Source: DASZVB01 sp036272055
GTDB lineage: Bacteria > Myxococcota_A > Polyangia > Polyangiales > Polyangiaceae
Direction of reading: 5' to 3'
DNA length: 64,000 nt
Assembly (NCBI GenBank): GCA_036272055.1
Contig: DATAZL010000039.1
Coordinates: forward strand, 8,322 to 72,321
Position 1 is the first letter of the stretch; each line of letters begins with the position of its first letter. The notes under the pieces are model-generated. The model searched no databases. It saw only the letters and a list, made by a program, of their open reading frames with translations, and was not told where the DNA came from. The position numbers and the translations under genes are program-made. Below are positions 43,301 through 51,415 of this stretch, piece after piece.

Positions 43301-45863
43301 TGCCGAAGAGATCGGCCGTGCCGGGATCGCCGGCCCTGGCGAGCGCGCGTGCCGCCGTCTCGGCGCGCTCGGGCGAGCCGAGCACGGCGGTGTAGAGCCT
43401 GCGCGCCGCCTCGAGACGACCTGCGGCCTCCTCGATGAGCGCCGCGGCGAGCTTGCCGTCGACGCCCGCCTCGGGGGGCGCGAGCTTGCCGAGCTCGGTG
43501 GCAACTGCGGTGGTCGCACCGGCGCCGGCGTCGAGCTCCATCGCGAGCACCCGGCCGAGCTCGGAGTCCGGGAGCGAGGCGCGGAGCGCGTGGACGGCTT
43601 CCTTGACGTCGTCGAGCGAGCCGGCAAGCGCGAGCTTTCGCCCGAGCGCGATGCGCGCGAACGTCGCAGGGTTGCCGACCGGCATGCCGGCGGCGTCGAC
43701 ACCGCTCGCGGACGCGGCGGCGGCGGCGAGCGGGCGGAGCGCGTCGTCCTCACCGATGGTGCGCGACGCTTCGGCGAGGGCGGCGGCGTCGCCGCCGGTG
43801 AGGGCCCGGAGCGCCACCCGATCGCTCGCGGCGAACGCCTCGTCTCCCGAGCCGTCGGCGCCATCGGTTGCGAGCGCGAGCGCCATCGCGTCCCGGTCGC
43901 CCTGCTCGAGAGCCCTCGACGCGAGGGCGCGGCGCACGACGTCGGCGCGCCCTCGGCCGAGCAGGGTCCGGAGTAGCTCGATGGACTTGCCGCGCGTCTC
44001 GGACGTCGGCGCGTAGAGCGCGGAGGCGAGGAGGAGCGCGCCGTCGCCGATACCGGGGACGTCCCCCAGCGCGGCGATCGCCCCGGCGGCCGCGGCGCGA
44101 TCACCCGAGCCGAGGGCGCGGCTCGCGTCGTTGAACGCGATCACGGAGGAGAGCGGGTGGGCGCTCGGCGACGGCTCGCGGAGGCGCGACAGCTCGGCGT
44201 GCACCTCGAGCAGCGGCGTGAAGGCCTTCACGTCCTTCGGAGCCGGCTTGAGCGCACCCGCGGTGCGGCCGAGCTCCGTCGCGAGGCGGTTGACGTACGG
44301 GCGCGGATCTTCCGGCGAGGAGCGGGTGAGCGCGTCGAGCCGGCGCTCCGCGGCGTCGGCGTCGTTCAGCGCGACGCGGTGAACCTCGGCGGCGAAATAC
44401 GTCGCGTGCGCGCGCGCAGCCTCGGTCGACGCGGTACGACTCTCGACGTCGAGGGACTCGGCGACGGTCTTCCAGTCTCCGTCGACGGCGGCGAGCGCAC
44501 GCGCCTGACGCGACGCGAGCGACAGCGACGGCGAGGCCGCCGCGCCCTTGCCGGCAGCGTCGCGGCTGCGCGGTACGTTGCCGGCCATGGCCCAGAGCTC
44601 GCTCGCGGCGAGCCAGAGCCGAGCGCGCGCCGGGCCGTCGCTCGTCGTCTGCGCTTCGGCCTCGAACCACTCGGCGCGCGCAACCCAGGCGTCGATGAGA
44701 CGGTGCCCGCCGAGACGCGCCACTGCCGATGCCGGCGCAGGCGTCGTGTCGGCCTGGCGCGGCGGCTCCGCAGGCCTCGTCTCCGGCGGCTCGGTTGCGG
44801 GAGCGGCCGCGACCGTCGCGGGCGCGGAACGCGTTCCAGCCGCCGGTGGCGGCTCACTCAGGCCGAGGAGCGCATCGACGTCCGCGTCCTCGGCACTGAT
44901 GCCGAGATCGCCGAGGGACGCCGGTGCGACCTCGACTCCGACGCTGTCTGGCGCCGCGCTCGACTTGGTGAACGACCGCGCGAGCGACTCCGAGCCGAGC
45001 TCGGGCACCGACGTGATGCGATCTTCGTCCCAGTCGTCGAGCTCGGCGTCGAGCGCCGCGAGGTGCGGTGCTGCCTCGGTTCGGTGATCGTCCTTCTCGC
45101 CGCCGGCGCTGAGCTCGGCGTGCAGGCTCGCGAGACTCGGCGCGGGATGCAGGAGCGGCTCGTAGTTCGCCGTCGGCTCTTCGACCTCGACGGCCTCGAG
45201 GTCGTCGAGGCTCTCGGCCTCGAAGTGGGGCGGGTGCCATGAGTCGGGATCCGGCGCGAGCGACGACTCGGTCCCACCCGAGTCCGCGACGGCGGTGACG
45301 GAAGGTGTGCCCACCCCATCCGGCAAGGGCGGCGCCGCGTCGTCCTCCCACGCCTCGTCCTTCGGGAGCGGCGCGGGCGCGAGCGCGGTGACCGGCGGCT
45401 CCTCGGGCGGGGAGGTGGGCGCTGCGGGCGACGCCGACAGGGACATCAGGGCAGCGTCGATCTCCGAGTCGTCGAGGCCGCCGCCTCCCGGGAGTCCCTT
45501 GGTCGGCTTGACCGCGGGGCGCCCGGGCAGAGGAGGTCGCGTCGCATCGCGACGCGGTGCGGACGTCGAGCCCGGCCGCGGCATGCGGACGTCGGGACGC
45601 GCCGGGCGACCCGGTCGCGGCGGCAAGGGCGGCGTTTCCCGCGCGCGCGCAGGTGGTGCCGGCGGGGGCGGTGCCGGCGGAGGCGGTGCCGGCGGGTCGG
45701 GCCTGGGCGTCGGACGCGCAGCCATGCCTGGAGGCGGCATCGTCTCGGCGTTGAACGGTATCGTCGCCTGCGGCTCCCGGTACTCGTCGTTGGTCAGCGA
45801 CTCGAGGAGGCCGTCGACCTCGTCGTCGGGGACGCTGCCGCGGTCGTTATCGGAGTCGCTCAC
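40335..45863 (-). CDS. Giant TPR-repeat protein, 1842 residues (second gene of operon)
   Basis: Starts at GTG 45863, overlapping the stop of the 1575-residue TPR gene (GTGA); an ATG-led extension upstream to 47093 is shadow. Residues 1-50 are acidic and 50-330 are disordered with Pro-rich stretches (PAPPPPAPPPPAPP, MPPPGMAARPTP) and Asp/Glu-rich segments. From about 380 to the end the sequence is almost entirely alpha-helical with degenerate TPR-type repeats, for example RAEICYREILKRKPNDPVATGALVRVYGKLG. No membrane helix or signal is seen, so it is probably cytoplasmic. The C-terminal 150 residues resemble those of the upstream gene, ending in VGLGV as against GLGVR. This suggests an ancient duplication. 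Function unknown; a scaffold is the likeliest role. Confidence 0.85.
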   Translation of the reverse strand: MSDSDNDRGSVPDDEVDGLLESLTNDEYREPQATIPFNAETMPPPGMAARPTPRPDPPAPPPPAPPPPAPPARARETPPLPPRPGRPARPDVRMPRPGSTSAPRRDATRPPLPGRPAVKPTKGLPGGGGLDDSEIDAALMSLSASPAAPTSPPEEPPVTALAPAPLPKDEAWEDDAAPPLPDGVGTPSVTAVADSGGTESSLAPDPDSWHPPHFEAESLDDLEAVEVEEPTANYEPLLHPAPSLASLHAELSAGGEKDDHRTEAAPHLAALDAELDDWDEDRITSVPELGSESLARSFTKSSAAPDSVGVEVAPASLGDLGISAEDADVDALLGLSEPPPAAGTRSAPATVAAAPATEPPETRPAEPPRQADTTPAPASAVARLGGHRLIDAWVARAEWFEAEAQTTSDGPARARLWLAASELWAMAGNVPRSRDAAGKGAAASPSLSLASRQARALAAVDGDWKTVAESLDVESRTASTEAARAHATYFAAEVHRVALNDADAAERRLDALTRSSPEDPRPYVNRLATELGRTAGALKPAPKDVKAFTPLLEVHAELSRLREPSPSAHPLSSVIAFNDASRALGSGDRAAAAGAIAALGDVPGIGDGALLLASALYAPTSETRGKSIELLRTLLGRGRADVVRRALASRALEQGDRDAMALALATDGADGSGDEAFAASDRVALRALTGGDAAALAEASRTIGEDDALRPLAAAAASASGVDAAGMPVGNPATFARIALGRKLALAGSLDDVKEAVHALRASLPDSELGRVLAMELDAGAGATTAVATELGKLAPPEAGVDGKLAAALIEEAAGRLEAARRLYTAVLGSPERAETAARALARAGDPGTADLFGMLAASMGDEATPRQSLLLYEAAARGADGDPANTEELLLKAHETAPTLPFAARAGVELARAKGDVPKLLEWLRKQQSAATDPILRALGAVREALLIADDDPVGAASCLAVAVAARPDDVALRELEGRLAPLPNVERGRWRERVGETATGRTRAWLAYEAATEYERAQSDDDAHRAAGAAAAAGESELATVLVARRTGVENDGAAGWLATTRAAEHRTLAAGPDVELEGLSSTLVDLLDRGESQAHARLAARLRMKHDDWATTRDLAERATQKKPASLWSLRQASAHARFAGDDARLFETDRELAELVERPLDRATLSLRTAEAAARLGRWDEALELLSRTLELAPDHLVAREFRALLEEQTGRYAEAAGDLEALARASAVPEHRTDAFYRAAVLWDDKVDNQDLGLVVLEEVAALDIGKGDTFERLQRQYVRLGARSKLAELLEARLARTTAPEERVALEVTRGRALADVGDRDAARKALGAALEANPDHVDALEAYGSLALTEGEWNRAEDTWIKLARVASSPEKQAEVYGRLAELYDTDLPNPQRAEICYREILKRKPNDPVATGALVRVYGKLGDVVKAVQLQTELVDGATDADEKLARTIALADVYDELAKDKRSALSILEKARKAWPHDPDVLRALARHHRRHGETAAENVLLDRSAAEARRALAHGRFDLAFFGVLETVASLRDQADGALVAGATLAALEGKTESTLPGAGAAASGDALDDLTAPELLGPALRSLLAKLPTVLDTAYPADLKALRASPLPPSAAEFAGEVRAVAESMGVRSLELMVTPLLGAVFLPISCTPARLLVGQSLLESKDEATRYFLLVRALKMIKAEAAALTRIAPIELSPVLGALLAGIASNWQAPGIDPNKLAEARRRLEPALPTSLDTEMTTLALEIAGTIGNRASQLGQAVAQWASRTALLAVGSPGVALRGVALALGQTDGMPAELGERMKWVQRQPEARDLCVFSVSENYAEARRRVGLGV

Positions 45864-48800
45864 CGTACCCCCAGGCCGAGGCGGTCGCGGACGGCGAACG
45901 CAGTGGGCGACAGGACGAACGACAGGATCCGTTCTGCACGTAGCTTTCCTTCCGACGTCTCCGGCGGCTCGCCGCGCGCGTTGCCGTTCGGTCCGGCGAG
46001 CACCCACGACACGTCGCCGATCGCCGCAGCGGCCATGCGATCGAGGCTCGACATCGCGGCGCGAACCCATGAAACCGGATCGCGACGCTCTCGCGCGACG
46101 GCCGCTGCGAGGTCCGGCAGGAGCTTGCGCACGCGGCGCTGCATCTCTTTGCCGAGCAGGCGCTCGAACTCCGCGAGCATCGCGTACGGCGGCCCGTCGA
46201 GCCGCGCGCCGCCGACGTTGCAGGCGGCGGTGACGAGCGCAGCGACGTCGTTCGCGCTCCGGTGGAGCAGGACCGTCGTGCCGACCTTCAGGGCGAGGAG
46301 CTCGCGCGCGAGGCTCCCGCGGTGAAGAGCCGACAGCGGGTGCAGGACGTCGGCGCCGACGACGATCGACGGCACCTCGGTCGCGACGCCGTAGATCCCG
46401 TTGCGGTCGCGGCCGCCGACGTAGAGCTCGAACTCGCCGAGCCCGAGGGCGCCGACCCAGGCCGCGACCTCGTTGCGGACGGGCAGGCCGTCCTGCGGGC
46501 GCACGCGCTCTTTCTTCGAGACGCCGAGCGCGACGAGACCCGGCCCGATCGCCTCGGCGATGGTCGGGGCGAGCGCGGCGACGAGCTCCGGGAGCGCGCC
46601 GCGATCTTCGGGGTCGCGCAGGCTCCCGATGACGCCGTCGTCGATGGCGTGCTGTGGGACGCGGGCGATGCGTCCGTCGAGCTGCGAGAGCTCGGCGAGG
46701 ATCTCCTGCGTCTTGCCGCCGAGCGCGACGACGGTGCCGAGCGCGACCTGCCGCATCTGCACGTCCTTGAGCGAGCGCGCGATCTCGGCGAGGCGGCTCG
46801 CGCGCTCGAGGTCGAGGGGTGACTCGATGAGCGTCGTGATCGTCGCGGCGCGACCGCTGGTGAGCGCCATCCGCGTGCCCTCCGCGGAGAAGACGCCCGA
46901 GAGCGCAAGATCGATGGCCTCGCCGTCGTCGGGCGCCTCGGAGAGCAGGCGCAGGGCGGCGTGTTCTGCGCGCGCAGGCGCGGCGAGCTTGTCGCGATAG
47001 AGCACCATCGCGAGTCGCGCGGCCTCGACGCGGCCCTCGCGCGAATCGCGCTGCTCCATGAGCTCCTCGAGGACGGCTGCGGCGGCTTCCCACGACTGGG
47101 AACGTGCTGCAGCGCGCGCGAGCCGCTCCCTGACCGGCATCGTCGAGAGACCCGAGCGGTGCACCGTGATGAGCACGTCGAGCGCCTTGTCGAGCTGGCC
47201 GAGCCGGTTCTCGTACAGATCCACGGCCGCGATACCGCTCATCAGGCGCTGTTGCGTCGGCGCCTCGCCGAGCCCAGACAGGCGCGACAGGGCCTCCGCG
47301 GCCTCGTCGAAGCGTTTCTCGGAGATGTAGATCTCGCCGGTGAGCGCGAGGGCGCCGACGTGGTCGGGCTCGAGCATCGTCACGTTGTCGAGCGCCTCGA
47401 GAGCGCCCTTCGAGTTTCCACCTTCGCGGAGCACCCGGGCGCGCTCCCAGTAGAGCTTCGCGATCTCGGCCGCGTCCTCCGCGACTCCGAGGCGCGCGGT
47501 GATGAGCTCGAGCAGGCGAGGGCCGTCGCGGCGGGCGCGCACGAGGCGGAAGAGCCTGTCGAACGAGCTCTTCCGGCCGATGTCGCGGTCCACTGCACGC
47601 GAGAGAGCGGCCTCCCCGCGCGCAGGGTCACCGAGTGAATCGAGGAGCAACGTCGCTGCGCGCTCCCAGAGCTCGCTGCCCTGACCGGGATCACTCACGA
47701 GATCGCCGAGGGCGGCAGATGCCTCCGCGAGGAGCCGCCTGTCGCTCGAGAGCTCGGCCGCGGCGCGCACGCCCTCCCAGCCGACGATGTCCTCGGGGTA
47801 GGCGTCGATGTAGCTCTGGAAGGACTGGATCGCTGCAGCGGCGTCACCGGAGGCGAGCAGGCTGAAGCCGGCGAGGCCGGCGGCGGTCGCGCGGGAATCG
47901 TCGTCGAGAGAGCTCCCCACGGCCCGCAGCGCGGCGGCGCGACGGCCGGGCTCGCAGGACGGCGGAGAGAGCTCGAGGTTCGTGAGCGCGGCCTCCGGCG
48001 TGTTCCCCTCGAGGAGCGGCTCGTCCGCCTCGGGGTGAGCCAGGTGCGCGAGCAGGCGCGCGCTCGAGAGCACCGAGGCAGCCATCGGTGTGGCAAGTCG
48101 AGTGGCCAGTTCTTCGCGAGCGTCGATCTCCTTGCCGAGCGCACGGGAGACCATCGACTGGCCGAGCCACTCGAAGGCCGGGGCGAGCGCGCGGTCCGAC
48201 TTGGCCCAGCGTGCAGCGAGCGGCTCGCGCGCGCCCACCGTCGCGGTCGTCGAGCCGAGCTCGGCGAGATAGTCGGCGCTTCGCGCGATCGACAGCGCTT
48301 GCTCTCCGCGCAGGGCGAAGGCGCCGAACGCCGTGTCGCGCGCGCTGCCCGAGAGCGTGCCCCCGACGAGCGCGCGTCCGAGCTCGAGGGCCTCCTCGAC
48401 GACGCCGGTGCCGCTCACGTCGGTGAGCATGGCGGACGCCGTCGCGCGATCGGCACCGCCGATCTCCAGCGCGAACTTCTCGAGCGCGAGCACGCCGACG
48501 TCTTCCGACGCCGCGGCAGCTTCGAGCGCGCGGCGGCGTGCTTCGGGGTCGTTCGGCTGCCCGGCGCGGAGCGCCCAGGCGTAAAGGCCGGCGCCCGCTT
48601 CCGGCGCGAGGTGCGCGGCCGCCTCGAAGACGTCGATGGCGCGATCGCGGCTGCCCGCGAGCCAGCGCAGGATCCCCGCTTCGAGGTCGAGCGCCGCGGC
48701 GACGGCGGGTTCGTCCGCGCCGAGCGCGCTCTCGACGAGGGCATCGGCGGCGGCGAGCGGCTCGTCCCGCAGGCGGAGAGCGGTGGCGAGCGCGGTGGCT

Positions 48801-50587
48801 GCGACCAGATCCGTCGGTTCGTCACCGTGCAGACGACGTAGATCGATGAGCGCCTCGTCCGGCAACTTCGATAGCCGGAAGCGAAGCGCGGCCGCGGTGC
48901 GGAAGGCGCGCGACAGCTTCGCGTCCGGCGTCAGATCGGCGAGCTCCACCAGGGCCTTCGCGCCGATCGCGCCGGGCGCCTCGTCGGCGAGAGCGCGTGG
49001 CAGGCCGTACGCACGGAGCGCGCTTCCGAGCCACGCGCCGGCTGAGGTCGCCGACAGGGCGCCGAGCGCCTCTGCCGCCGCAGCGGGCTCGCCGCGGAGG
49101 AGTCGCGACCGTGCCAGCTCGAACCAGAGCGCCGGCCGCTCCGTCTCGGGAGGATTGGTGGACAGGAGACGGCGCGTCGATTCCTCGAACCACGCGGCGT
49201 CGCCGGCCAGGGCGGCGAGCATCCGTCCGACTCGCGCGACGATCTCGAGCGGCGCGCCGGCGGCGGCAGCCTGCGAGAGCGCGGCCTTCGCCGTGCTCGC
49301 GTCGTTCGCGCCGCGGACCGACGTGTCCGCGCTGAGGAGAAACAGCTCCGCGGCGAGTGGTTCGCTGCCGAGGTGCGCCGCAGCCGATTCGAGGGCCTGC
49401 GCTAGAGCGGCAGGGTCCGCGCCGCCGAGCAAGTGGAGCTCGAGAGCGCGCGCGGGCAGGCACGCGGGATCTTCGGTGAGCGCGTTCGTCAGCGCGGCGA
49501 GCGCACTCTTTGCGTCGCCGCTCGACGCGGCGGCTTCGCTGACGCGCATCCAGAGCGCGGCAGCGGGCGAGCCCTTCGCGCCGCGCGCGAGCTCGGCCTG
49601 CGATAGCGCCGCGGCCGCCGCGACGTCGCCGGCTCCCTCGGCGGCGCGGAGCCGCGCGACGAATACGATCGGATCGTCGGGCAAGAGCTCCGCGAGCTTC
49701 GCGTGGTGAGACGCCTCGCGTTCGCGATTGCCGGATCTCCGGTGGAGCTCTGCTGCGCCGAGCAGGTCGGCGGCGACGTGCGCCCTGGAGCGCGCGTTCT
49801 CCGGTACTCCGGCGACGTCGTCGCCCGGATCGCCGGCCATGGCCTTCGACACGAGCTCTGCGCGCTCCTCGAGCGCGCGCGCGACGAGCTCCGGCTTCTC
49901 GGCACGACGGCCGATGTCGGCGAGCTGTCCGAGCGCGGCGAACGTCGCAGATGCCTTCGTCGCGAGCGCCTTCTCGATGGATGCCGTCGCCGTGTCCAGC
50001 TCTCCAAGGGTCACGTCGAGGCGGGCCACGTCGATGAAGAGCAGCGCCTTCCATTCGGTGTGGGTCGTGAGCTCGGCACGCGCGGCGAGCGCCTTGCGGC
50101 GGAGCGTCGCCTGCTCCGTCTTCGCGGCGAGACGCTCGAGGTAGAGCCAGGCGTCCACGTCGTCGGGCTTCGTCTGCGTCGCTTGCTCGAGCGCCTCGCG
50201 TGCGCCCTCGAGGTCGCTCTCTTGATCCTCACGGAACTCGGCGAGCGCGACGAGCGCGCGGCTCGTCTCGACCGGCGTGGCGGCGATCTTCACGAGCCGA
50301 TCCACGAGCTTGCCGAGGTTCCTGTAAGACTTTCGCCGCTCGATGATGGCGACGAGGCGCTCGAGGGGCTCGTGGAAATCCGGGAGCGCGTTCACGGCGC
50401 TCAGGAGATCGCGCGCCGCCTGGCCCTCGTTCTGCGACGCGTCCTCGAGGACGCCGATCTCGTGAAGTAGGAGACCGCGCCGGACGTCCGTTTCTGCTCG
50501 CTCACACTCCGCTCGAAGCTCCGCGAGTACGGGGTCCGCAACGCTCGCGTCGGGAGACGCCGTGTGGGGAGGCAGTGAAAACGACAT
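45860..50587 (-). CDS. Giant TPR-repeat protein, 1575 residues (first gene of operon)
   Basis: A helical-repeat protein beginning at ATG 50587 (weak ribosome site). Degenerate TPR units run through nearly the whole length, clearest at about 35-240 (LLHEIGVLEDASQNEGQAARDLLSAVNALPDFHEPLERLVAIIERRKSY) and 1030-1180 (KGALEALDNVTMLEPDHVGALALTGEIYISEKRFDEAAEALSRL). The last 250 residues differ (GLGEFELYVGGRDRNGIYGVATEVPSIVVGADVLHPLS) and form a mixed domain also present at the end of the next gene. There is no signal or membrane helix. The stop overlaps the next gene (GTGA). Function unknown; the length suggests a multi-partner scaffold. Confidence 0.85.
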   Translation of the reverse strand: MSFSLPPHTASPDASVADPVLAELRAECERAETDVRRGLLLHEIGVLEDASQNEGQAARDLLSAVNALPDFHEPLERLVAIIERRKSYRNLGKLVDRLVKIAATPVETSRALVALAEFREDQESDLEGAREALEQATQTKPDDVDAWLYLERLAAKTEQATLRRKALAARAELTTHTEWKALLFIDVARLDVTLGELDTATASIEKALATKASATFAALGQLADIGRRAEKPELVARALEERAELVSKAMAGDPGDDVAGVPENARSRAHVAADLLGAAELHRRSGNREREASHHAKLAELLPDDPIVFVARLRAAEGAGDVAAAAALSQAELARGAKGSPAAALWMRVSEAAASSGDAKSALAALTNALTEDPACLPARALELHLLGGADPAALAQALESAAAHLGSEPLAAELFLLSADTSVRGANDASTAKAALSQAAAAGAPLEIVARVGRMLAALAGDAAWFEESTRRLLSTNPPETERPALWFELARSRLLRGEPAAAAEALGALSATSAGAWLGSALRAYGLPRALADEAPGAIGAKALVELADLTPDAKLSRAFRTAAALRFRLSKLPDEALIDLRRLHGDEPTDLVAATALATALRLRDEPLAAADALVESALGADEPAVAAALDLEAGILRWLAGSRDRAIDVFEAAAHLAPEAGAGLYAWALRAGQPNDPEARRRALEAAAASEDVGVLALEKFALEIGGADRATASAMLTDVSGTGVVEEALELGRALVGGTLSGSARDTAFGAFALRGEQALSIARSADYLAELGSTTATVGAREPLAARWAKSDRALAPAFEWLGQSMVSRALGKEIDAREELATRLATPMAASVLSSARLLAHLAHPEADEPLLEGNTPEAALTNLELSPPSCEPGRRAAALRAVGSSLDDDSRATAAGLAGFSLLASGDAAAAIQSFQSYIDAYPEDIVGWEGVRAAAELSSDRRLLAEASAALGDLVSDPGQGSELWERAATLLLDSLGDPARGEAALSRAVDRDIGRKSSFDRLFRLVRARRDGPRLLELITARLGVAEDAAEIAKLYWERARVLREGGNSKGALEALDNVTMLEPDHVGALALTGEIYISEKRFDEAAEALSRLSGLGEAPTQQRLMSGIAAVDLYENRLGQLDKALDVLITVHRSGLSTMPVRERLARAAARSQSWEAAAAVLEELMEQRDSREGRVEAARLAMVLYRDKLAAPARAEHAALRLLSEAPDDGEAIDLALSGVFSAEGTRMALTSGRAATITTLIESPLDLERASRLAEIARSLKDVQMRQVALGTVVALGGKTQEILAELSQLDGRIARVPQHAIDDGVIGSLRDPEDRGALPELVAALAPTIAEAIGPGLVALGVSKKERVRPQDGLPVRNEVAAWVGALGLGEFELYVGGRDRNGIYGVATEVPSIVVGADVLHPLSALHRGSLARELLALKVGTTVLLHRSANDVAALVTAACNVGGARLDGPPYAMLAEFERLLGKEMQRRVRKLLPDLAAAVARERRDPVSWVRAAMSSLDRMAAAAIGDVSWVLAGPNGNARGEPPETSEGKLRAERILSFVLSPTAFAVRDRLGLGVR

Positions 50588-50762
50588 CTAGCTCGGGGGG
50601 CAGAGACGCGAAGCGGACTCAGAAACGCTCCGACTTTAGGCGACCCCACAGACAGTTCCTAGTAGAGACGGAGCGGCGCATTCCGGGCGGAGCTCGCCCG
50701 AGCCGGTAAGCGCGGCGGTCCGCGGCGGTGTCCCGAGCGGGTTACGCCGGTGACGCGGGCTA

Positions 50763-51305
50763 CTAGTCGGTGCGTCTGAGGAGCCAGTATCCTCTTGGCG
50801 TGTCGATGGGCTCCCCGTAGACTTCGCCCTTTTTTAGTGTGAAGAGCACGTACTCGAGGCCCGGTTCGAGCACGTCTCTGGGCATCGTTCCGGCGTGTGC
50901 GGTCGACCCCGGATCGCCCTTCTTCACCGCCTCGTCGAAGTCCTTTTGCGCTTCGGGCAAGAGCTCTTTTGCCTTCGCCAGCGCGGACGTCTTGTCTCTC
51001 GCGTCGGGTGGCGCGCCCTCCGCTCCGCGATAAGCGAACAGCACCACCGCGAACGTGACGCTCTTCGGTGCGTCGGCCGGAAGCTCCGGAACCTTACGCC
51101 CGTCAGGTAAAACGTTGCTCAATTCCGGCGCGGGTGACGGCTCCAGCACTTCAGGAACCGCTTGCGGGGCCGACGCGGCGGCCGAGGCCGTAGGGATACT
51201 ATGTGGTTCCTCTGCCGCGCTCGACTGCTGGCGCGCTCGCCACGCGACGGCAAGGACGATTGCGAGAAGGAGCGCCCCGACGATCGCCACTTGAGAACGC
51301 GCCAT
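50763..51305 (-). CDS. Membrane-anchored parvulin-like (PpiC) domain protein
   Basis: A 180-residue protein. An N-terminal membrane anchor (VAIVGALLLAIVLAVAWRA) is followed by an Ala/Ser/Pro-rich spacer and a C-terminal peptidyl-prolyl isomerase-like domain (about 80-180). It matches the parvulin pattern: DARDKTSALAKAKELLPEAQKDFDEAV, DPGSTAHAGTMPRDVLEPGLEYVLFTLKKGEVYGEPIDTPRGYWLLRRTD. The usual active-site His of the first strand (ASHIL) reads VVLFAYRG here and the final GYHII reads GYWLL, so prolyl isomerase activity may be lost. It lies upstream of the giant TPR operon on the same strand (175 bp) and divergent from the zinc-ribbon/TPR gene, so a chaperone or binding role for that system is possible. 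Confidence 0.8.
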   Translation of the reverse strand: MARSQVAIVGALLLAIVLAVAWRARQQSSAAEEPHSIPTASAAASAPQAVPEVLEPSPAPELSNVLPDGRKVPELPADAPKSVTFAVVLFAYRGAEGAPPDARDKTSALAKAKELLPEAQKDFDEAVKKGDPGSTAHAGTMPRDVLEPGLEYVLFTLKKGEVYGEPIDTPRGYWLLRRTD

Positions 51306-51415
51306 CGGCGCCGCCTATCATGGATGTGAGAGCGAGCGTGAGCCCCATCGGAGAACCGGCGAGATCCCGAGGGACAACCCGGAGCCGTTGCTGCTAAAAG
51401 TCGAAAGAGCGATCG

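Noticed and set aside
45864..47093. ATG-led extension making the 1842-residue TPR protein 2252 residues
   Set aside because: The extension is out-of-frame reading of the preceding TPR gene: Arg/Ala-rich shadow composition, and GTG 45863 gives a clean GTGA overlap.
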